Shown here piece by piece: positions 25,315 through 34,379 of a stretch of DNA of 64,000 nt. The first letter of the stretch is position 1. Every line of letters starts with the position of its first letter. The notes beneath the pieces were generated by a model. The model was given only the letters and a program-made list of their open reading frames with translations. It ran no database searches and had not been told where the DNA came from. The position numbers and the translations under genes are program-made. The DNA comes from an uncultured Flavobacteriaceae bacterium (lineage in GTDB: Bacteria > Bacteroidota > Bacteroidia > Flavobacteriales > Flavobacteriaceae): NCBI GenBank assembly GCA_937929935.1, contig CALFUL010000023.1, positions 1 through 64,000 on the forward strand, read 5' to 3'.

Positions 25315-26556
25315 CTATTCGAATTTGATTGCCTTAACAGGAGTGATTTTGGTAATAATATAAGAAGGAAGCAAAAGCATTAATAGGCATAAGAAAAGCA
25401 CCCCGATATTTAAGAAAAGTATATTTGCAAAACTAATATCTACCGGTATGTAGCTAATATAATATTCTTCAGGGTTAGGAAACTTAAAAACTTGATACTT
25501 ACTTTGGATCCAGATTAGACCTAGCCCAATAAGGTTTCCCCAAAAAAGGCCAACACTAATTAAATACGCTGCATTGTATAAAAAGATCTTTCGAATACTC
25601 CAATCAGATGATCCTAATGATTTAAAAATGCCAATCATTTGAGTTCTTTCTAAAATGAGCACCAACAAAGCCGTTATCATATTAATACCCCCAACTATAA
25701 TCATGATGGCGATTATGCCCGCGGCGTTGAAATCAAAAAGGGCTATCCATTCAAAAATATGGCCGTATTTATCTTTAATAGTTGAAGAGTCTAAGCTCGA
25801 AAGAGTAGCCCCTCGAATCTGCTTGCTTTTTTCATCTAACAGATCAAAATCATTTAAGAAAACTTCAAAATTGCCAACCTCATCAGCTTCCCACTTATTC
25901 ATTCTTTGAATGTGCCTGATATCAGTGAATACATAGAGTTCATCAAATTCTTTATACCCACTATCGAAAATACCTACTATGTTGAAATTACGCTGATTCG
26001 GAAGTTGATTAGGGTCTTCATCCTTGAAAAAAATAGTAGAAAAATTATCATCTAATTTCAATTGTAATCGATTCGCCATAAGGCTTGAAATCAGAACCTC
26101 ATTGTTTAGTTTACCTTGATAAGAAGGTAGCCTACCGCCCACTAAATATTCTTCAAAATACCGCCAATCAAAATCAGCACCCACACCTTTGGCTATAATA
26201 CCTTCAAATGTTTCTTCTGTTCTAATTACGCCTCCTTTAGTAGCCACAGCTTGAATGTGGTTTACACCTTCAATAGTTTCAAATTCAGGATAAAAATCTT
26301 GCTTTTTTGAAACTGGAAGCACAGATACATCTGAATTATTATTGTCATAATTTGAAATCTGTACATGCCCATTAAAGGCAGTAATTTTTTCACGAATTTT
26401 ATTTTGTAACCCATTGGTAGTCGCTATTGCCACCAACATCATAACAAGCCCTAAAGCAATAGCTGTAATAGCTATTTTTATTATTGGCGCGGATATGCTA
26501 ATTTTATCTTCGCTCTTTTTAATGAGCCGCTTCGCTATAAAATATTCAAAATTCAA
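25315..26556 (-). CDS. ABC transporter permease, LolC/LolE type
   Basis: This 413-residue inner-membrane protein has a first helix at about 25-48 (IKIAITAIALGLVMMLVAIAT) and a large periplasmic MacB-type domain (about 50-265). Three helices follow (about 275-300, 322-348, 375-400). This is the FtsX/LolE arrangement for moving lipoproteins or related cargo. The matching ATPase is not adjacent. The start is TTG (MNFEYFIAKRL fits relatives), three bases from the divergent ATG at 26560. Confidence 0.83.
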   Translation of the reverse strand: MNFEYFIAKRLIKKSEDKISISAPIIKIAITAIALGLVMMLVAIATTNGLQNKIREKITAFNGHVQISNYDNNNSDVSVLPVSKKQDFYPEFETIEGVNHIQAVATKGGVIRTEETFEGIIAKGVGADFDWRYFEEYLVGGRLPSYQGKLNNEVLISSLMANRLQLKLDDNFSTIFFKDEDPNQLPNQRNFNIVGIFDSGYKEFDELYVFTDIRHIQRMNKWEADEVGNFEVFLNDFDLLDEKSKQIRGATLSSLDSSTIKDKYGHIFEWIALFDFNAAGIIAIMIIVGGINMITALLVLILERTQMIGIFKSLGSSDWSIRKIFLYNAAYLISVGLFWGNLIGLGLIWIQSKYQVFKFPNPEEYYISYIPVDISFANILFLNIGVLFLCLLMLLLPSYIITKITPVKAIKFE

Positions 26557-26559
26557 CGC

Positions 26560-27798
26560 ATGCAGTTTTTAACTAGTTTCAAAAGTACAGTTTTCATTTG
26601 GTTTTTAACGTTGCTTGCCTGTGGGGGCACAACCTTAAAAAAGAATGAAACCAATCAAAGAAATTCAAAAGCTGTATCACGCCAAGAAGCCCCTAAAATT
26701 ATAGTGGCTGCCAATAGAACAGCAGCGTATTTAAACCTACTCAAAAACAAGAAAATCGCCATAGTTGCGAATCAGACCAGTGTTATTTTTAAAGAAAATG
26801 GGCACACTCACTTGGTTGACTCTTTATTAGCACATAACATTACAATCAATAAAGTATTTGCCCCTGAGCATGGTTTTCGTGGCCGCGCTGATGCAGGTGA
26901 AAAATTTGAAGATAGTGTTGATGAAAAAACGGGCTTACCCTTAATCTCACTGCACGGAAAAAACAGAAAACCAAGTGCAGAACAACTTGATGGTGTTGAT
27001 GTTGTAGTTTTTGACATTCAAGATGTTGGCGTACGTTTTTACACCTATATCGCAACCTTACAATTAGTTATGGAGGCTTGTGCTGAGGCGAATATTCCGG
27101 TAGTTGTTTTAGACCGGCCCAACCCAAACGGACACTATATTGATGGCCCGACAATGAAAGCTGAACATACAGGTTTTTTAGGCATGACTGAAATACCCTT
27201 AGTATATGGCATGACCATTGGCGAATATGCTACTATGATTAATGAAGAGCAATTACTAAAAAGCAAACAAAAGGCAGACCTGACTATTATTGCTTTAGAA
27301 AATTATTCGCACCAATCTTTTTATGAATTACCAATCAGGCCTTCACCCAATTTACCCAACACGCAGTCAATTAACTTGTACCCAAGTTTGGGGTTATTTG
27401 AAGGCACAAATGTTAATGCGGGTAGAGGTACAGAGTTTCAGTTTCAGCGTTATGGCGCTTCGTTTTTAGATAGTACGGCCTATCAATTTTCATATATACC
27501 TCAGCCTAATTTTGGTTCAAAACATCCCAAAGAAAAAGACAAAATATGTTACGGTAAAGATTTATCTGAAGTAGAACGCATGGATCAAATATCAATGCAA
27601 TGGATCATTGATGCATATGAACATTCTACTGACCGCAGCAAATTTTTTATCACAAGCGGGTTTACCAAACACGCCGGCACTGAAGAACTGCAAAAACAAA
27701 TTGAAGAAGGTAAATCAGCTCAAGAAATAAGAGCCAGTTGGCAAGCTGAAATTAAAAATTTCAAAAAAGTAAGAGCTAAATATCTATTATACCCTTGA
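26560..27798 (+). CDS. DUF1343 / NamZ-like exo-beta-N-acetylmuramidase
   Basis: This 412-residue protein has a lipoprotein-type signal (LTLLACGG, Cys at about 21). The DUF1343 core has KKIAIVANQTSVI, KVFAPEHGFRGRADAGE (about 100-116) and DVVVFDIQDVGVRFYTYI (about 147-164). It also has VVLDRPNPNG and PNLPNTQSINLYPSLGLFEG (about 264-283). Members from Bacillus and Tannerella (NamZ) release terminal N-acetylmuramic acid from peptidoglycan fragments. It is divergent from the LolC/E-type gene with only three bases between start codons. Confidence 0.87.
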   Translation: MQFLTSFKSTVFIWFLTLLACGGTTLKKNETNQRNSKAVSRQEAPKIIVAANRTAAYLNLLKNKKIAIVANQTSVIFKENGHTHLVDSLLAHNITINKVFAPEHGFRGRADAGEKFEDSVDEKTGLPLISLHGKNRKPSAEQLDGVDVVVFDIQDVGVRFYTYIATLQLVMEACAEANIPVVVLDRPNPNGHYIDGPTMKAEHTGFLGMTEIPLVYGMTIGEYATMINEEQLLKSKQKADLTIIALENYSHQSFYELPIRPSPNLPNTQSINLYPSLGLFEGTNVNAGRGTEFQFQRYGASFLDSTAYQFSYIPQPNFGSKHPKEKDKICYGKDLSEVERMDQISMQWIIDAYEHSTDRSKFFITSGFTKHAGTEELQKQIEEGKSAQEIRASWQAEIKNFKKVRAKYLLYP

Positions 27799-27802
27799 GG
27801 TT

Positions 27803-28639
27803 TTAAGATTCTATTTCTGTAGTTGGCCTTCTATATTTATGAAAAGGCTGTTTGAGTAGGCCTGAAATACTGCTGTTTTCTTTTTCATCAGGAAATGTAT
27901 CAACCCCGTAAACAATTTTTTCAGGATTTAAATTCATATAAGTGCCAAAAAGACGATCCCAAATTGAGAAAATATTACCGTAGTTTGAGTCTGTATACGG
28001 TAATACATGGTGATGATGTACCTTATGCATATCAGGCGAAACTAGAATCCAACTTAGGGCTTTATCTAATTTTCTGGGCAAGCTGATATTCGCATGATTA
28101 AACTGTGATAAGACAACTGACATACTTTGATACAACATAATAATACCTACCGGTGCGCCCACTAAAAAAACTCCAATTAAGGTAAATGCATATCTGACCA
28201 AACTTTCTAAAGGGTGGTGTCTGTTGGCAGTAGTTGTATCAACATGATGATCTGAATGATGCACCAAATGTACCATCCAAAGCGGTTTTACCTTATGCTC
28301 AACCCAATGGGCCGTATAGGCACCTATTAAATCGAGTAAGGCTAAACCTAATAAAACATATAACCACAATGGCATTTCAGGCAACCAATTGATGAAACCA
28401 AAATTATTATCTACCACCCAATCAGAGATAAACAACAATAATGCAGCTAACGGAAAATTAATTATAATGGTAGTTAAGGTAAAAAAGAGGTTGGGCAGGG
28501 CGTGTTTCCATTTTCTGTACTTCACACTAAATAGTGGCACTATACCTTCAAGAATCCAAAAAAAAGTAATGCCTCCAACCAATATTAAAGAACGATGAAC
28601 CGGAGAAATAGTTGAAAAATAATCTATAATAACCTGCAT
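27803..28639 (-). CDS. Sterol desaturase / fatty acid hydroxylase family protein
   Basis: This 278-residue membrane protein has about four hydrophobic helices and the di-iron histidine boxes of the family: HWVEH (about 111-115), HLVHHSDHH (about 123-131), HYxx-equivalent TANRHHPLE, and HKVHHHH (about 204-210). Bacteroidota members act on lipids, but the substrate of this one is not clear. It converges on the NamZ-like gene, with stop codons four bases apart. Confidence 0.85.
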   Translation of the reverse strand: MQVIIDYFSTISPVHRSLILVGGITFFWILEGIVPLFSVKYRKWKHALPNLFFTLTTIIINFPLAALLLFISDWVVDNNFGFINWLPEMPLWLYVLLGLALLDLIGAYTAHWVEHKVKPLWMVHLVHHSDHHVDTTTANRHHPLESLVRYAFTLIGVFLVGAPVGIIMLYQSMSVVLSQFNHANISLPRKLDKALSWILVSPDMHKVHHHHVLPYTDSNYGNIFSIWDRLFGTYMNLNPEKIVYGVDTFPDEKENSSISGLLKQPFHKYRRPTTEIES

Positions 28640-28684
28640 ACGTAAATATAGTAATTTTGACTTTTAATAAGATTCAACGTAGCA

Positions 28685-29179
28685 TCAGAGCTTGATGCTC
28701 TTTTTCATTGCCTCAACAATATTAAAAGCAGCCGGACAAATTGCTGTATTCTTCAAAGTTAAACTTGTAATTTGATTGAATTTCTTTCTGTTGGTATGCG
28801 GAAATTCTCTACACGCCTTTGGTCTTACTTCATAAATTGAGCAATAATTATCGTCGCCTAAAAAAGCACATGGCACTTGTTGTAACACATAATCATTGTC
28901 TTCATCAATTTTTAAATACTGTTGAATAAATTGTTGTGGTTTTAACCTGAAATGTTTTGAAATTCGATCAATATCAGCCGTGGTAAAAAGAGGCCCTGTA
29001 GTCTTGCAACAGTTGGCACAGGTCAAACAATCAGTCTTTTCAAATTCTTCATCATGAAGTTCATTCATTATATAATCAAGATGCTTTGGCGGTTTCTTTT
29101 TTAGTTTAGAAAAATACTTTTTGTTTTCAGCCTGCTTCTTTTTAGCATCTATTGCTACATTCTTTACTTCAGTTCGCAT
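28685..29179 (-). CDS. YkgJ-family cysteine cluster protein
   Basis: The ATG at 29179 (164 residues) is preferred over a TTG one codon upstream. Conserved Cys sets are CLTCANCCKT (about 55-64) and CAFLGDDNYCSIYEVRPKAC (about 104-123), followed by REFPH. This is the CxxCxxCC...C...C layout of the YkgJ/UPF0153 family. The family probably binds zinc or an iron-sulfur cluster; biochemical function is uncertain. It starts four bases after the stop of the DUF2059 gene and is probably cotranscribed with it. Confidence 0.85.
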   Translation of the reverse strand: MRTEVKNVAIDAKKKQAENKKYFSKLKKKPPKHLDYIMNELHDEEFEKTDCLTCANCCKTTGPLFTTADIDRISKHFRLKPQQFIQQYLKIDEDNDYVLQQVPCAFLGDDNYCSIYEVRPKACREFPHTNRKKFNQITSLTLKNTAICPAAFNIVEAMKKSIKL

Positions 29180-29182
29180 CAA

Positions 29183-29701
29183 CTAATCTTTCAAAAGACT
29201 TACCGCAATTTGGTATAATTCATGGCTCCAATCTTCAGATATTTTTCCAATTTCTGAAGTTAAAGCAGGTTGTTTTTCGATTATTTTTTTTCCTAAAACA
29301 GAATTAAAAAAGGTATTTAAAGCTTCTTTTTGTTCTTCATTCATTTTAGAACGATCTGTAACTAATTGTTTACCTGCTGAACTCTTGTAAAAAGAGGTCA
29401 TTTGACTAATTTCATCTAATTCAAAATGCCGCTCATATACAGGCACCAACATTGCTTGCATTTCTTGAATTGACTTTTCTTTGTTATCTCTTAAATAAAC
29501 CCATCCTTCTTTATTGGTTTCTTTCTGCGGATAATTCTTTTCTAACATCAACAATAATTGGTCATAGGCAAACCTATACTGATCTAAACTATTATTGCTT
29601 TCTAAATAGGCACTTACTTGTGATGATTTATCAGTACTCTGACCAAACCCTATAAAGGAAATCAACATAAAAAGACAAAATAATGATTTAAACTGCTTCA
29701 T
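29183..29701 (-). CDS. Exported DUF2059 protein
   Basis: The ATG at 29701 (172 residues) gives a good signal peptide (LFCLFMLISFIGFGQS). The frame extends 14 codons further upstream without support. The C-terminal half contains DEISQMTSFYKSSAGKQLV, the recognisable DUF2059 core. It is a helical periplasmic protein of unknown role. It precedes the YkgJ-family gene with almost no gap. Confidence 0.75.
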   Translation of the reverse strand: MKQFKSLFCLFMLISFIGFGQSTDKSSQVSAYLESNNSLDQYRFAYDQLLLMLEKNYPQKETNKEGWVYLRDNKEKSIQEMQAMLVPVYERHFELDEISQMTSFYKSSAGKQLVTDRSKMNEEQKEALNTFFNSVLGKKIIEKQPALTSEIGKISEDWSHELYQIAVSLLKD

Positions 29702-29761
29702 GAAATATAGAATAAGGGCGAAATTTACCACTTTTGCATCCAAAGTACGAATTATATCAAT

Positions 29762-30490
29762 ATGGATGTTTTAGGTAAGGCGTTATTAGACTATCAGCAC
29801 GGTAAGTATATCGAAGATATTACCACCTACATGAGCATGCAGGGTTATGAAGATGAAATCATTGATAGCATTGCACTACCCTATTTGTTTCGATCTTATG
29901 ATGCAATGCCCATGCTTGAACAACAGGCTCTTAATTTATGTCATGGCGCTGTTTTAGATGTAGGTTGCGGCGCGGGTTCGCATAGTTTGTATTTACAAGA
30001 GAAAAGATTTGAGGTTACCGCTTTAGATTACTCAAAAGGCGCTATTCAAACATGTACTCAAAGAGGCATAAAAAAAGCTATTCAAGCTAATATCTTTGAA
30101 TTCAACAACCCCCAATTTGATACGTTACTTTTATTGATGAATGGTATTGGTATTGCTGAAAAGCTCAAGAATTTAAAACCTTTATTACAACATTTAAAAA
30201 GCCTTTTACTTGAGCGTGGGCAAATACTCATAGATTCAAGTGATATTCGTTACATGTTTGATGAAGAAGATGAAAATGATACGCTACTTCTTAACGATGA
30301 TAATTATTATGGTGAAGTTCAATTTAAGATTGAATATCAACAAGAAGAAAGTGAATTATTTGGATGGTTATATGTTGACTTTGACACCTTAAAAAAGGTA
30401 GCTATTTCTGCAGATTTATATTGCGAACTTGTAAGAAATGGGCAGAATAACGACTATTTAGCGAGATTAACGCATTGTAAATGCAAATAA
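29762..30490 (+). CDS. Class I SAM-dependent methyltransferase
   Basis: This 242-residue cytoplasmic protein has motif I VLDVGCGAGSHSLYL (about 63-77) and motif II-like EVTALDYSKGAIQTC. A post-motif TLLLLMNGIGI lies at about 122-132 and RGQILIDSSDIRYM at about 155-168. It is an ordinary Rossmann-fold methyltransferase; the substrate cannot be told. It is divergent from the DUF2059 gene (60 bases between starts). Confidence 0.85.
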   Translation: MDVLGKALLDYQHGKYIEDITTYMSMQGYEDEIIDSIALPYLFRSYDAMPMLEQQALNLCHGAVLDVGCGAGSHSLYLQEKRFEVTALDYSKGAIQTCTQRGIKKAIQANIFEFNNPQFDTLLLLMNGIGIAEKLKNLKPLLQHLKSLLLERGQILIDSSDIRYMFDEEDENDTLLLNDDNYYGEVQFKIEYQQEESELFGWLYVDFDTLKKVAISADLYCELVRNGQNNDYLARLTHCKCK

Positions 30491-30531
30491 ATTAAGATTT
30501 GCGTTATATTGGTAGAAAACAAATTGTAGAA

Positions 30532-31401
30532 ATGAAAAATTTAAAGGCAGCCCTATGCATCTGTTTCTTGATTTTTGTAGCAAGTTGCTCAAAAAACAAA
30601 AATGATGATGATGGTACTGTTGAACCAAATGTTGCCAACCTTCAATCTTCTGGCGATTCAGCAAACGATATTTTATCAAACACTAATTTCACAAAATTAA
30701 AAATTCAACTTGCTTACTCTAGAGGCTTTAAGCCTACAGCAACTGCAATAGATGCTTTGGTGGCTTTTCTTAAAGAACATACCTTCAAAACAGCTATTGA
30801 ATTAGTTTATAAAGAATTACCCTTAACGGGCGAAAATGAGTTAAGCTTACAAGAAGTTGCTGATCTTGAAACTGAAAATAGAACAGTTTATAATGAAGAT
30901 GATACCGTAGGTATCTACATTTATTTCACTGATGCTGCGGCAAGTTCTGATGGCAGTAACAATGGTCTTGTAACTTTAGGTGGTGTTTATAGAAATACTT
31001 CTATGGTCATTTATGAACCTACGGTTCAAATACTTTCAAATCAAAGTAGTTCAATTTCAGTGGCTGATATTGAAACTGCCACTCTTAATCATGAATTTGG
31101 TCACTTATTAGGTTTGGTTAATTTGGGCACCCCTATGGTTACCCCACATGAAGAATCTTCAGCGCTCAATCATTGCAATCAAATAGGATGTTTGATGCTC
31201 GCTGAATTACAATTTGGAACTACTAGCCGGTCATCAAGTATTTTAGCGTTTGACCAATCAAATGATTTAAAATCAAGTTGCTCGCTTGACGGTAAAAATC
31301 TTCTAAAAATGCTTGAATCTCATCAAGCCAAGGGTGGGGCAAATGCGGTTTCTATCGATGCTTTTTGTAGTTCAGATTTACAAAATAATGGTGGAAGATA
31401 A
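30532..31401 (+). CDS. Lipoprotein with archaemetzincin-like zinc-peptidase motif
   Basis: The ATG at 30532 (289 residues) gives a proper lipoprotein signal (ICFLIFVASCSKN); a TTG eleven codons upstream is unlikely. After an acidic N-terminus, the catalytic motif HEFGHLLGLVN lies at about residue 188. It has the metzincin HExxHxxGxx order, but Asn stands where a third His or Asp is usual. A CNQIGCLM segment (Cx4CxM) follows, as in archaemetzincins, and could provide the Met-turn. A secreted zinc peptidase anchored in the envelope is likely; its substrate is unknown. Confidence 0.72.
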   Translation: MKNLKAALCICFLIFVASCSKNKNDDDGTVEPNVANLQSSGDSANDILSNTNFTKLKIQLAYSRGFKPTATAIDALVAFLKEHTFKTAIELVYKELPLTGENELSLQEVADLETENRTVYNEDDTVGIYIYFTDAAASSDGSNNGLVTLGGVYRNTSMVIYEPTVQILSNQSSSISVADIETATLNHEFGHLLGLVNLGTPMVTPHEESSALNHCNQIGCLMLAELQFGTTSRSSSILAFDQSNDLKSSCSLDGKNLLKMLESHQAKGGANAVSIDAFCSSDLQNNGGR

Positions 31402-31423
31402 GCCGTTGTAATCAACTCTATTT

Positions 31424-32056
31424 TTAAGGTATATTCAAATATTTATGGGTTTGCAAAGAAACTTTCCATTTAGGGTTTTGCATGACGTAGTCTACTATCA
31501 TTGGTGTTACCTTTTCGCGAACACTCCATTCAGGCTGTAGATATAGCAAACAATTATCATTAACCTGTGCTGCCTGCTCCTCAGCAAAAATCAAGTCATG
31601 CTTATTGTAGACAATAACTTTAAGCTCATTTGCTTCATCATAAATTTTACCAAAAGGTAGTTTATTCTTTTTAGGTGAAAGGCAAATCCAATCCCAAAAA
31701 CCAGTCAATTCATAAGCACCAGAAGTTTCAATGTGCGTTTTCACATTTTTATTCTTCAAACCTTGCGTCAACGGATTCATATTCCAGGTAAGCGGTTCGC
31801 CACCAGTAATAACAATAGTGTCTGACCATTTTGAAGCATTTTCAACAATTTGTTCAATGGCAGTTGGCGGATGCAAATCTGCATTCCAACTTTCTTTAAC
31901 ATCACACCAATGACACCCTACGTCGCATCCTCCAATTCTGACAAAATAAGCCGCGGTACCTTTATGATATCCTTCACCTTGAATGGTGTAGAATTCCTCC
32001 ATCAAGGGCAACATTAACCCTTGATCAACAAGTTTTAGAATTTCAGCTTTTGCCAT
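31424..32056 (-). CDS. queE: 7-carboxy-7-deazaguanine synthase
   Basis: This 210-residue radical-SAM protein starts its core with EEFYTIQGEGYHKGTAAYFVR. Its cluster motif CDVGCHWCD (C44, C48, C51) has the Cx3Cx2C spacing of QueE. ITGGEPLTW follows. It makes 7-carboxy-7-deazaguanine for queuosine synthesis. No other queuosine genes are adjacent. It converges on the peptidase lipoprotein gene. Confidence 0.92.
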   Translation of the reverse strand: MAKAEILKLVDQGLMLPLMEEFYTIQGEGYHKGTAAYFVRIGGCDVGCHWCDVKESWNADLHPPTAIEQIVENASKWSDTIVITGGEPLTWNMNPLTQGLKNKNVKTHIETSGAYELTGFWDWICLSPKKNKLPFGKIYDEANELKVIVYNKHDLIFAEEQAAQVNDNCLLYLQPEWSVREKVTPMIVDYVMQNPKWKVSLQTHKYLNIP

Positions 32057-32197
32057 CTGGCAAAGATAGTTCTAGTTTGGTAAAAATTCATAAATCAATT
32101 CATAATTTAAAGGCTACCAAATGAAACATTTGACTGAAATAAAAAAATGCCTGAACTACTCAAAAATTTCAGCTATTTTTATGCAAAATAATCCCGA

Positions 32198-33703
32198 ATG
32201 ACTACCAAAGACGAATTCATTTCGCACATTGAAACTGGTTATACCACAAAAGGAGATTTCATTACACTTGGCGGTGCCATGCTTGACAATGAAACCTTGC
32301 CCGGATCGTTTATAAAAATTCCGCTAAGAACCTTAAATAGACACGGACTCATAGCTGGTGCTACGGGTACAGGTAAAACAAAAACGCTACAGGTATTAGC
32401 AGAAAATTTATCTGAGAAAGGGATTCCGGTACTTTTGATGGACCTTAAAGGAGATTTAAGCGGCATAGCAAAACCAAGTCCGGGGCACGAAAAAATTGAT
32501 GAACGCCATGCCAAAATAGGGCTTCCGTTTGAGGCAAAGGGCTTTCCTGTTGAGATATTAACCTTAAGTGAACAAGACGGTGTAAAATTGAGAGCAACAG
32601 TTTCTGAGTTCGGACCCACATTATTGTCTAGAATTTTAGATTTAACCGTTACCCAAGAAGGTATTGTTGCTGTGGTTTTTAAATATTGTGATGACAATAA
32701 GCTACCCTTATTAGACCTCAAAGATTTCAAAAAAGTATTACAATACGCTACTGGTAATGGCAAGAAAGAATTTGCTAAAGATTATGGTCGAATTTCATCG
32801 CAATCAACAGGTACCATCCTCAGAAAAATAATAGAACTCGAACAACAAGGTGCCGATCTCTTTTTTGGAGAAAAATCTTTTGAAGTTGATGACCTTACTC
32901 GAAAAGACAAAGACGGTAAAGGGTATATCAATATTCTAAGATTAACAGATATTCAAGATCGCCCTAAACTTTTCTCAACCTTTATGTTGAGCCTATTAGC
33001 AGAAATATATTCAACATTTGAAGAACAAGGGGATCTTGACAAACCTGAGTTGGTGTTTTTTATTGATGAAGCCCACCTCATTTTCAAAGAGGCCTCAAAA
33101 GCGTTACTTGCGCAGATTGAAAGTATTGTTAAACTCATACGTTCAAAAGGTATTGGCTTATATTTTGTGACGCAAAACCCAACTGATGTGCCTAATGAAG
33201 TTCTCTCGCAGTTAGGACTGAAAGTACAACATGCCCTAAGAGCTTTTACCGCTAGAGATCGAAAAGCGATAAAGTTGACGGCAGAGAATTACCCGGAGTC
33301 TGATTATTATGACACTAAAGAAGTGTTAACCTCTTTAGGTATAGGTGAAGCTTTAGTATCTGCCCTTGATGAAAAAGGAAGACCTACACCCTTAGCAGCA
33401 ACCATGCTTAGAGCACCAATGAGCAGAATGGACATTTTAACTGATGACGAGTTAGACGCAGTGATTAGTACATCTAAACTGGTTAAAAAATATGGAGAAA
33501 CTATAGATCGAAAAAGTGCTTATGAAATTTTAACCGCTAAGATTGAAAAAGCTGAAGCCTTGGCTGAAAAAGAAAAGTCAAAATCTAAACCTAAAAGTAC
33601 ATCTCGTAGAAAAAGTACAAGACAGAACCCTATTTTAAAAGTAATAACCAGTGCAACTTTTATCAGAGGGATATTGGGTGTACTCAAAAAAGTATTACGC
33701 TAG
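32198..33703 (+). CDS. HerA-like ATPase, DUF853 family
   Basis: This 501-residue protein has Walker A GATGTGKT (54-61), VLLMDLKGDLSG at about 75-86, and Walker B VFFIDEAHL (about 285-293). It also has YFVTQNPTDVPNEVLSQLG, the sensor-like part seen in HerA/FtsK-type helicase C domains. The C-terminus is Lys/Ser-rich with a likely amphipathic end. DUF853 ATPases are widespread singletons without firm function. No NurA-like nuclease lies beside it. Confidence 0.85.
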   Translation: MTTKDEFISHIETGYTTKGDFITLGGAMLDNETLPGSFIKIPLRTLNRHGLIAGATGTGKTKTLQVLAENLSEKGIPVLLMDLKGDLSGIAKPSPGHEKIDERHAKIGLPFEAKGFPVEILTLSEQDGVKLRATVSEFGPTLLSRILDLTVTQEGIVAVVFKYCDDNKLPLLDLKDFKKVLQYATGNGKKEFAKDYGRISSQSTGTILRKIIELEQQGADLFFGEKSFEVDDLTRKDKDGKGYINILRLTDIQDRPKLFSTFMLSLLAEIYSTFEEQGDLDKPELVFFIDEAHLIFKEASKALLAQIESIVKLIRSKGIGLYFVTQNPTDVPNEVLSQLGLKVQHALRAFTARDRKAIKLTAENYPESDYYDTKEVLTSLGIGEALVSALDEKGRPTPLAATMLRAPMSRMDILTDDELDAVISTSKLVKKYGETIDRKSAYEILTAKIEKAEALAEKEKSKSKPKSTSRRKSTRQNPILKVITSATFIRGILGVLKKVLR

Positions 33704-33730
33704 TTTTAAAACCTATTTCAATTATCATCA

Positions 33731-34291
33731 ATGAAAAAAAAATTATACCCCGTTATTATTCTTTTTATTTTTTGCATTTTAGCTTGCAAAAAAGAAATAG
33801 ACACTACCTTTTTAATTACTGAAACTAGTATAGGAAATTTACATAAAAAAAGCCTTGCACGTGACATTGAAGTCATTTACGCCAACGATTCTATTGTAAA
33901 AGATACGGTTGCATTGCGCTTTGGAAATGGGGCTAAGAAAATAAAAGTTTTTAAAAAAAACGGCCCTCATTTATTAACGCTTACACCTTCATCTGACAGT
34001 ATACCCACTTTTGAAAATGTGAACATTTTTGACCCTAGATTTAAAACTGATAAAGGCATAGGGCTTTCAAGTACCTTCAAAGACATTAAATCAAAATACA
34101 CCATCAAAAAGATTCAAACTTCATTGAACAATGTTGTGATCTTCATTAAAAACAGTAATATGTATTTCACTATTGACAAAGAAGAACTTCCGTCAAACGT
34201 GCGCTATAACTCTAACACCAATATTGAAGAGGTGCATATACCTGACACGGCCAAAATTAAATATTTGATGATTGCATGGGAAAACTATTAG
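33731..34291 (+). CDS. Lipoprotein of unknown function
   Basis: This 186-residue protein has a lipoprotein signal (ILFIFCILACKK, Cys at about 19). The rest is beta-rich and contains DPRFKTDKGIGLSSTFKDIKSKY. That segment resembles those of small flavobacterial lipoproteins, which often precede other envelope genes. No enzyme motif is seen. It lies 27 bases after the HerA-like gene. Confidence 0.7.
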   Translation: MKKKLYPVIILFIFCILACKKEIDTTFLITETSIGNLHKKSLARDIEVIYANDSIVKDTVALRFGNGAKKIKVFKKNGPHLLTLTPSSDSIPTFENVNIFDPRFKTDKGIGLSSTFKDIKSKYTIKKIQTSLNNVVIFIKNSNMYFTIDKEELPSNVRYNSNTNIEEVHIPDTAKIKYLMIAWENY

Positions 34292-34379
34292 GCGTTTTTG
34301 TACACTTATTAACATTCTTCAATTACCAAATTCTATAATTTCTTAGGGTTTACACTATTTAAAAACATATACACTTTTT

